Positions 5,486 through 9,821 of a DNA stretch of 9,821 nt are shown in pieces. The stretch is taken from the NCBI GenBank assembly GCA_031254445.1, contig JAIRUL010000301.1, positions 1 through 9,821 of the forward strand, given 5' to 3'. This stretch comes from Chitinispirillales bacterium (GTDB lineage Bacteria; Fibrobacterota; Chitinivibrionia; Chitinivibrionales; Chitinispirillaceae). Each line of letters opens with the position of its first letter. Positions within the stretch are counted from its first letter, which is position 1. The notes beneath the pieces are model-generated. The model had not been told where the DNA came from. It saw only the letters and a program-made list of their open reading frames with translations, and searched no databases. The translations under genes and the position numbers were made by a program.

Positions 5486-6934
5486 ATGAAGAAAATAACA
5501 CCGGTTATCGTATTGGCGGCGCTGTGCGCGGCGGCGTTGATTGCCTTTGTCTGTACGGACGTTAAGTTCGACAACCCGTTGGACGAGAAAGGCACTAATT
5601 TCTTATATAAAGATACGTCTTTTTTGAACAACAAAGACAGTGTGCTGAAGACGAATGATAACGGCACGGCGGATCTTTTTTCGAGTCCGAAATACCAGTG
5701 CGATAAGGTGGCGCCAATAGTGACGCTTGTCGGCTCTAAAGAGGTTAGCATAAATACGAGCGAATCAAACAGATTTAGAGAGCTTGTAGGTAATGAAGGG
5801 AATATAATGTTTAACGTCGGCACTCCAAAAACCCCTGAGCTTACCGATGGCACAGGCAAACGGGTAGAATATCCCTCCGGTGGTATGCCGGGAAAAGGCA
5901 CAGGTTACGTAATAACCTACATAGTGGAAAAAGATCCGTGCCCCGACGGCGTTACGCCTCGCGGCACAGCCGAAAGAATTCTCAACATAACCGAGTACAA
6001 TTGTTCGCCTACTGATAGCGCGGTGGTTTGGCTTGAGCCGGGCGGGCAGGCCACCCACTCGTTTGAGGTCAACACCCCTTACAGAGACCCGGGCGTGAGG
6101 GCTTATTACAACAACCGCAGCTGCGGCGGCGGCGAGGAGGTGCCGCTTCCCCTTGACTCTATAGTAGTTAAGGACGGGGGCGCCGTTATTCAAAGGTTGG
6201 TGACAAGCCCGGTCAACGCAAGCGGTGTAGATGTGCCGAATACGGTCGCCAAGTCCTACACCGTAACCTATTACACCCATGCGCCCGGCGGCAGATTAGC
6301 CAGCGCTACAAGGACGGTGACCGTGACCCCCAAGTACGACGAGGGGCCGATAGTGACCGTGGTGTTGAAATCGTACAAGCATTCTATAGGGGGCAAAACG
6401 ATAGAGCACCCCGATACGTCGGTATTTATAGGCGGTACCTATCGTGAGATAGGCGTTGAGAGCGTCTATTTTATGTCCGGCGGGAATAAGGTAACATTAA
6501 ATGATAGCGTGGTGGCCATTGTTAGTTCGCCGAGTACCACGAGTGCCGGACAAAAAAGCGCTTCGTATATGGTTCAAGGCGGGACGGCGCCGAATGGGGC
6601 GAATTATAGGGGGGTCACGATTTCCCGCTACGTTTATGTCGCATTTCCCCGTAACGATTGCGACGGTGGCGATATTCCGCCGACTGTGACAACTACCGGA
6701 ACCGGAAACCTCTCGCTTTCCATATCGGGCGATAAGTGGGAGGAAAAATGGAAAACAGGGTTTACCGCGACCGGCAACGACGGGTATACGGCGTGGCAGT
6801 ACATTGTAGACCGCGGTACGCTTGATCCGGGCAATTTGACGCCGGGTTCTACGCACAATGTTACCTATGTGGGCCTTGGCCGGTGCGGCGGCACCACCGC
6901 CACGGCGAACGGGACGGTTACGGTAGTGCCGTAG
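5486..6934 (+). CDS. Secreted, probably lipid-anchored protein with four beta-sandwich (DUF5011-like) domains
   Basis: The protein has 482 aa. The N-terminus is KK followed by a hydrophobic stretch ending AFVC at Cys23, then TDVKFDNPLDEKG. That resembles a lipoprotein signal, but the residue before Cys is Val rather than Gly/Ala/Ser, so the lipobox is atypical and a plain signal anchor is possible. Four Ig-like beta-sandwich units follow: about 72-172, 174-281, 287-386 and 392-482. Unit 2 shows the clearest DUF5011/HYR-like pattern (a PYRDPGVRAYY strand, then SYTVTYYTHAPGG and a TRTVTVTP end strand). Six cysteines lie in the mature part (72, 152, 173, 213, 392, 467), several just before a domain's first strand, suggesting one disulfide per domain. 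Such proteins usually sit on the cell surface and bind partners or polysaccharides. It is the second gene of an operon with the TPR protein, so a shared complex is likely. No catalytic residues are seen. Confidence 0.8.
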   Translation: MKKITPVIVLAALCAAALIAFVCTDVKFDNPLDEKGTNFLYKDTSFLNNKDSVLKTNDNGTADLFSSPKYQCDKVAPIVTLVGSKEVSINTSESNRFRELVGNEGNIMFNVGTPKTPELTDGTGKRVEYPSGGMPGKGTGYVITYIVEKDPCPDGVTPRGTAERILNITEYNCSPTDSAVVWLEPGGQATHSFEVNTPYRDPGVRAYYNNRSCGGGEEVPLPLDSIVVKDGGAVIQRLVTSPVNASGVDVPNTVAKSYTVTYYTHAPGGRLASATRTVTVTPKYDEGPIVTVVLKSYKHSIGGKTIEHPDTSVFIGGTYREIGVESVYFMSGGNKVTLNDSVVAIVSSPSTTSAGQKSASYMVQGGTAPNGANYRGVTISRYVYVAFPRNDCDGGDIPPTVTTTGTGNLSLSISGDKWEEKWKTGFTATGNDGYTAWQYIVDRGTLDPGNLTPGSTHNVTYVGLGRCGGTTATANGTVTVVP

Positions 6935-6956
6935 GGATTTGTTTGGGCTTAACGCG

Positions 6957-6991
6957 GGCGCCGCGCCCCCGGGTTGCGGGAGGGCGGCGCC
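6957..6991 (+). terminator. GC-rich hairpin after the TPR operon (form A)
   Basis: GGCGCCGC (6957-6964) pairs perfectly with GCGGCGCC (6984-6991). The following CGCTTTGGGTTTT is only a weak T-tract. It is likely part of the transcription stop for the operon. It shares bases with the hairpin at 6987-7013, so the two cannot form together. Confidence 0.55.
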
Positions 6992-7027
6992 GCTTTGGGT
7001 TTTATGGCGGCGCAATAAATTTTTTTT
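6987..7027 (+). terminator. Hairpin with eight-T tail (form B)
   Basis: GCGCCGC (6987-6993) pairs with GCGGCGC (7007-7013) across a 13-nt loop. AATAAA and then eight T (7020-7027) follow. The T-run starts 6 nt after the stem, slightly late, but this is the better terminator candidate of the pair. Confidence 0.55.
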
Positions 7028-7054
7028 AACAAAGCAAAGCGGCGCGGGCGATAT

Positions 7055-7067
7055 TAAATTATATTAG
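7055..7067 (+). promoter_or_regulatory. Promoter-like TAAATTATATTAG box upstream of the beta-helix operon
   Basis: This 13-base box is identical to that at 3371-3383. It contains TATATT (7060-7065), a plausible -10, but no good -35 lies upstream in the GC-rich flank. It stands about 75 nt before the first beta-helix gene. Its repetition, together with ATTATATTA before flagellin 2, makes it the best promoter candidate here. Confidence 0.45.
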
Positions 7068-7139
7068 TATAAGTGGTGTTTCCGCTCCGGTGGCCGGCGC
7101 GGGGGGGCTTAATTCGGCGATAGGGGGAGTTTAAACTTG

Positions 7140-7952
7140 ATGGGTTGCAGATTGCATAGAATATTTGCGGCGCTGTTTGCCGTCGCGCTGGCGTTGCCGT
7201 TGCCGCTTTTCGCCGCGACGGCGGTTGTCCCGTCGCCTCAGGCTAAGAGCATAGGCGTGGCCATGGCCGCGGCGCGCCCCGGCGATACCGTTAAGGTGAA
7301 AGACGGCGTGTACAAGGAGAACGTCTTTGTCGCGCCGGGGGTGGCGCTTGTGGCGGAGAACCTTTTTAAGGCGGTTTTAGACGGGCGCGGGCGGGGGACT
7401 ATCGTTACTATGGGCAACGCCTCCGTTATATCCGGCTTTGAGGTGCGCAACGGGACTATCGGCATTTTTTCGACCTCGGCGCAGGCGTCTATCCGCCAGT
7501 GCAGGGTTATGCACAACATTCAGAGCGGGGTGATGTGCGTGGGCACGCTGCCTAAGATGGAGGACAACTTCATCGTGTTCAACAAGGGGTCGGGCGTGCA
7601 GGGGTGGGATGTGCGCACTACGAGCGGGTCTATAAACCACAATACCATAGCGTTCAACGCGAACCACGGCATCTCTCTCGGCGGCAACACTTCGATAACG
7701 ATTGAGAACAATATAATCGCCTTTAACGACCAGTTCGGCATCAAGCCCTCCGAGGAGACGGTGCGCGTTGAGCTTATCAACAACAATTTTTACATGAACG
7801 CGAGGATTTCTAGCAACCTCCCCTCCGACAACATATCTGCCGACCCGCTTTTTACGGACGCGAAGCGGTTCAATTTCAATTTGCTGAAAGAGTCGCGCAG
7901 CATCGGGCTTGGGACGGACAATCAGAACCTCGGTTCGAGGATATTGCATTGA
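7140..7952 (+). CDS. Secreted right-handed parallel beta-helix protein, paralog 1
   Basis: The protein has 270 aa. Residues 1 to about 26 are a Sec signal peptide (basic start, long hydrophobic stretch, F-A-A end). The N-terminal cap (about 34-85) has the GDTVKV-DGVY-ENV-APGV pattern typical of pectate-lyase-like and NosD-type beta-helices. Stacked coils of about 22-25 residues follow, with Asn ladders (NHNTIAFN, IENNIIAFN, INNNFYMN). The C-terminus reads GTDNQNLGSRILH, like the end cap of many such proteins. No lyase catalytic motif is recognised, so a binding or structural role is as likely as polysaccharide cleavage. An ATG at 7140 after GGGGGAG (7123-7129) was preferred over TTG at 7137; they differ by one residue. 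It is followed 38 nt later by a close paralog. By eye more than half of the mature residues are shared. Confidence 0.85.
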   Translation: MGCRLHRIFAALFAVALALPLPLFAATAVVPSPQAKSIGVAMAAARPGDTVKVKDGVYKENVFVAPGVALVAENLFKAVLDGRGRGTIVTMGNASVISGFEVRNGTIGIFSTSAQASIRQCRVMHNIQSGVMCVGTLPKMEDNFIVFNKGSGVQGWDVRTTSGSINHNTIAFNANHGISLGGNTSITIENNIIAFNDQFGIKPSEETVRVELINNNFYMNARISSNLPSDNISADPLFTDAKRFNFNLLKESRSIGLGTDNQNLGSRILH

Positions 7953-7978
7953 AAAATAAAAACCAAACCATACATTAT

Positions 7979-7983
7979 GGGAG
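7979..7983 (+). promoter_or_regulatory. Ribosome binding site deciding the start of beta-helix paralog 2
   Basis: GGGAG lies 7 nt before the ATG at 7991. This favours the ATG at 7991 over an in-frame TTG at 7949 that overlaps the upstream stop codon and would put 14 polar residues ahead of the signal peptide. Confidence 0.7.
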
Positions 7984-7990
7984 TTTTGCC

Positions 7991-8800
7991 ATGAATATCA
8001 GAAACCGTATAGTTGCCGTTTTGGCGTGCGCGGCGGGTCTTTTCGGCGCGGCGTCCGCGGAGGTGATCAGTGTTCCGTCCGACTCCAAGACCATCTCGGA
8101 GGCTATGGTGACGGCTCGTATGGGCGACACAGTTAAGGTCGCGCCGGGCGTTTACCGCGAAAACGTCATTATGGCTCCGGGCGTGATTTTAATATCGACG
8201 TCGCTCTTCGAGGCGAAGATAGACGGCGGCGGGCGGGGCACGGCCGTCACGATGTCTAAGACCTGCATTATCGAGGGGTTTGAGGTGCGCAACGGCACGG
8301 TTGGCATCTTTTCGAGCGACATGGGCAACGAGATAAACTCCTGCCGAATCGTAAACAACTGGATGACGGGCATCATCGCGGTGCGCCACCTGCCCAAGAT
8401 TCAGGACAACATTATCGCGTTCAACCGCGCGTCGGGCATTCAGGGGTGGGATGTGCGTTCTACCGCGGCTACGGTGAACCACAACTCCATCGCTTACAAC
8501 GGCAACCACGGAATTGCCGTCGGCGGCTCGTCGGAGTTCATTATAGAGAACAACGTTATCGCGTTCAACGAGAAGTTCGGGCTCAAGGTCTTGCAGGAGC
8601 CGGAGAAGATTCAGGTGTCGTCCAACAACTTTTGGCGCAACCTCTACCAGCCCGGCAAGCCGCTCCCCGACAACAATTTTGCTTTTGACCCCGCGTTCAT
8701 AGCGCCGCGTTCGGGCATGAATTTCAAGCCTGATCCGGGCCAGTGCTGCAAGTCTAAGGGCTCTGACGATGAAAACCTTGGCGCAAGACTAAACTATTAA
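7991..8800 (+). CDS. Secreted right-handed parallel beta-helix protein, paralog 2
   Basis: The protein has 269 aa. Residues 1 to about 23 are a signal peptide (MNIRNR, hydrophobic core, A-S-A before E). The architecture matches paralog 1: a GDTVKV-PGVY-ENV-APGV cap near residue 45, then FEVRNGT, QGWDVR (about 151), NHNSIAYN, NHGIAVGG, IENNVIAFN, and an ENLGARLNY end. It differs in the C-terminal third, which has an extra PDPGQCCKSKG stretch with adjacent cysteines absent from paralog 1. The two genes are an old tandem duplication that has diverged; only short identical DNA stretches remain (for example 17 bp at 7599-7615 and 8441-8457). It is probably exported to the periplasm or surface, with the outer-membrane protein encoded 28 nt downstream as a possible partner. 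The substrate is unknown. Confidence 0.85.
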   Translation: MNIRNRIVAVLACAAGLFGAASAEVISVPSDSKTISEAMVTARMGDTVKVAPGVYRENVIMAPGVILISTSLFEAKIDGGGRGTAVTMSKTCIIEGFEVRNGTVGIFSSDMGNEINSCRIVNNWMTGIIAVRHLPKIQDNIIAFNRASGIQGWDVRSTAATVNHNSIAYNGNHGIAVGGSSEFIIENNVIAFNEKFGLKVLQEPEKIQVSSNNFWRNLYQPGKPLPDNNFAFDPAFIAPRSGMNFKPDPGQCCKSKGSDDENLGARLNY

Positions 8801-8828
8801 CCGACGGACAAATAAGGACGAGGCAATT

Positions 8829-9821
8829 ATGATAAGATTGTTTAACCGTAGAATCGCAAAGATTCGGCTTGCGCTGGCCGCCGCCTCGGTGATGGCCGCC
8901 GCGTCGCATGTGTGGGCGCAAGGGCTTCCGGGCGAGTATCTTATTACCGACCGCTGGCGCCACGTCTACTCGATGTACTCGGGCGTGACCAACCCTGCGT
9001 ATGTCAACGAAGAGAACTATATGGCGCTGCGCTTCCTCTTCGCCAACACGCTTGAGGAGTTCAACACGCACGAGGCGGGCTTCAATATGCCGCTCGGCCT
9101 CTATGACGCGGCGGGCGTGTCGTGGCTGATGCACGGCGTTAACCCGTTCGATGAGACGGACGATGGAGGCGCAACTACCGGTAAGAAAATCAGGGATCAG
9201 GGCCACTTCATAGCCCTCTCTTACGCCCGTAACGTGTGGGCCGGCTTGACGGTGGGCGGCAACCTCAATATCATACTGCAAAACATCTCCGACTTTACAG
9301 GAGGCGCCGGAAGTGAGACGGAAAACGCCACGAGGTTCGGTTTCGGCGTAGACGTCGGCCTCACGTGGAAAGTTATCCGCCACCAGCTGCTCGGCAACCA
9401 CATCTTAGGCCTCTCTACCAACAACTTCGTAAATATGATAATGGATACAGACGAAAAATACGCCGCGGCGCTCAGGTTTTCGCTCCTCTCCGACTTTTGG
9501 GAGCGGCGCATTTACTACGGCGCGGACTTCGTCCTAAAAGACTTTCTTGCCGGCGAAGGCGATTTTAAGCCCGGCAACGTGAAAGACATGCCGTGGGACT
9601 TTACCCAAAAAATCGGCGCGAACATCCTGCGCATCTTCAAGCTCTATGTGCTAATGGGTTTCGACCCCAGCGGGATTGGCCACTACGGTTTCGCTTTCGG
9701 CGCGAATATGCCCGGCTTCTTCAACGGCCGCGACATAGAGGGCATGATGCAGTTTGTCTCGATAGCTAACGGTTCCGGCGGCGAGGCGAGCCACATCACG
9801 TTTTACGCCCGCACGGAGCTT
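8829..9821 (+). CDS. Outer-membrane beta-barrel protein, PorV/FadL-like (3' end beyond window)
   Basis: The frame is open from ATG 8829 to the window edge: 331 codons without a stop. Residues 1 to about 30 form a signal peptide ending V-W-A before Q. Next comes an N-terminal segment with YSGVTNPAYVNEENYMALRF, similar in type to the 'NPA' motif near the start of PorV, PorP/SprF and FadL-like outer-membrane proteins. The rest is a succession of amphipathic, aromatic-edged strands (for example GLTVGGNLNIIL, FGFGVDVGLTW, AAALRFSLL, IYYGADFVL, GHYGFAFGANM), as in a beta-barrel. The segment FYARTEL at the edge may be a last strand, but a further domain could follow. AAGGA (8814-8818) and GAGG (8820-8823) precede the start. 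Third gene of the beta-helix operon. It may help anchor or export those proteins; this is inferred from position. A type IX secretion role is possible but unproven: no C-terminal sorting domain is seen in the two beta-helix proteins. Confidence 0.7.
   Translation, partial: MIRLFNRRIAKIRLALAAASVMAAASHVWAQGLPGEYLITDRWRHVYSMYSGVTNPAYVNEENYMALRFLFANTLEEFNTHEAGFNMPLGLYDAAGVSWLMHGVNPFDETDDGGATTGKKIRDQGHFIALSYARNVWAGLTVGGNLNIILQNISDFTGGAGSETENATRFGFGVDVGLTWKVIRHQLLGNHILGLSTNNFVNMIMDTDEKYAAALRFSLLSDFWERRIYYGADFVLKDFLAGEGDFKPGNVKDMPWDFTQKIGANILRIFKLYVLMGFDPSGIGHYGFAFGANMPGFFNGRDIEGMMQFVSIANGSGGEASHITFYARTEL

Noticed and set aside
7949..7990. TTG start giving beta-helix paralog 2 14 extra residues and an overlap with paralog 1
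   Set aside because: GGGAG at 7979-7983 points to the ATG at 7991, which starts the signal peptide. The extra residues are polar and have no counterpart in paralog 1.
1..9821. tRNA or rRNA genes
   Set aside because: No cloverleaf with a T-loop GTTCRANNC pattern and CCA end, and no conserved rRNA words, were seen on either strand by eye.

Overview
The window reads as chromosomal DNA from a flagellated, diderm (Gram-negative) bacterium. Coding DNA is GC-rich with long uninterrupted genes. The gaps between genes are AT-rich and full of repeats and hairpins. Three things suggest an outer membrane: Sec signal peptides ending in A-x-A just before Q, T or E, a secreted protein built of repeated beta-sandwich domains with an N-terminus ending in Cys and an N-P-L-D motif, and an aromatic-rich beta-barrel protein. 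The combination of flagellins, beta-sandwich lipoprotein-like proteins and a PorV/FadL-like barrel would fit the Fibrobacterota or a related group, but this is inference; no ribosomal or other taxonomic marker is present. All recognised genes are on the + strand.

Layout. Positions 1-188: GC-rich leader of the first gene. 189-1961: a large flagellin (590 aa) with conserved ends and an unusual strand-and-turn-rich centre, closed by a clear intrinsic terminator at 2007-2036. 1962-2267: a gap with a 14-bp tandem duplication, several strong hairpins, a possible 15-codon mini-ORF and the promoter of the next gene. 2268-3053: a second flagellin (261 aa) reduced to the conserved core. 3054-3502: a 449-bp gap with a perfect 42-bp tandem duplication, a perfect 33-bp inverted repeat enclosing two smaller hairpins, a phased A-tract run, and a promoter-like box. 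3503-5476 and 5486-6934: a two-gene operon encoding an exported TPR protein with C-terminal membrane segments and a secreted, probably surface-anchored, four-domain beta-sandwich protein. 6935-7139: terminator hairpins, then another copy of the promoter-like box. 7140-7952, 7991-8800 and 8829 to the window end: a three-gene operon of two paralogous secreted right-handed beta-helix proteins and an outer-membrane beta-barrel protein cut off by the window edge.

The two flagellins probably both contribute to the filament, the short one perhaps as a minor or adapter subunit. The two operons downstream look like cell-envelope or surface systems. Their exact jobs cannot be read from sequence. The 13-base box TAAATTATATTAG, found identically upstream of both operons and in shortened form upstream of flagellin 2, suggests shared transcription signals.
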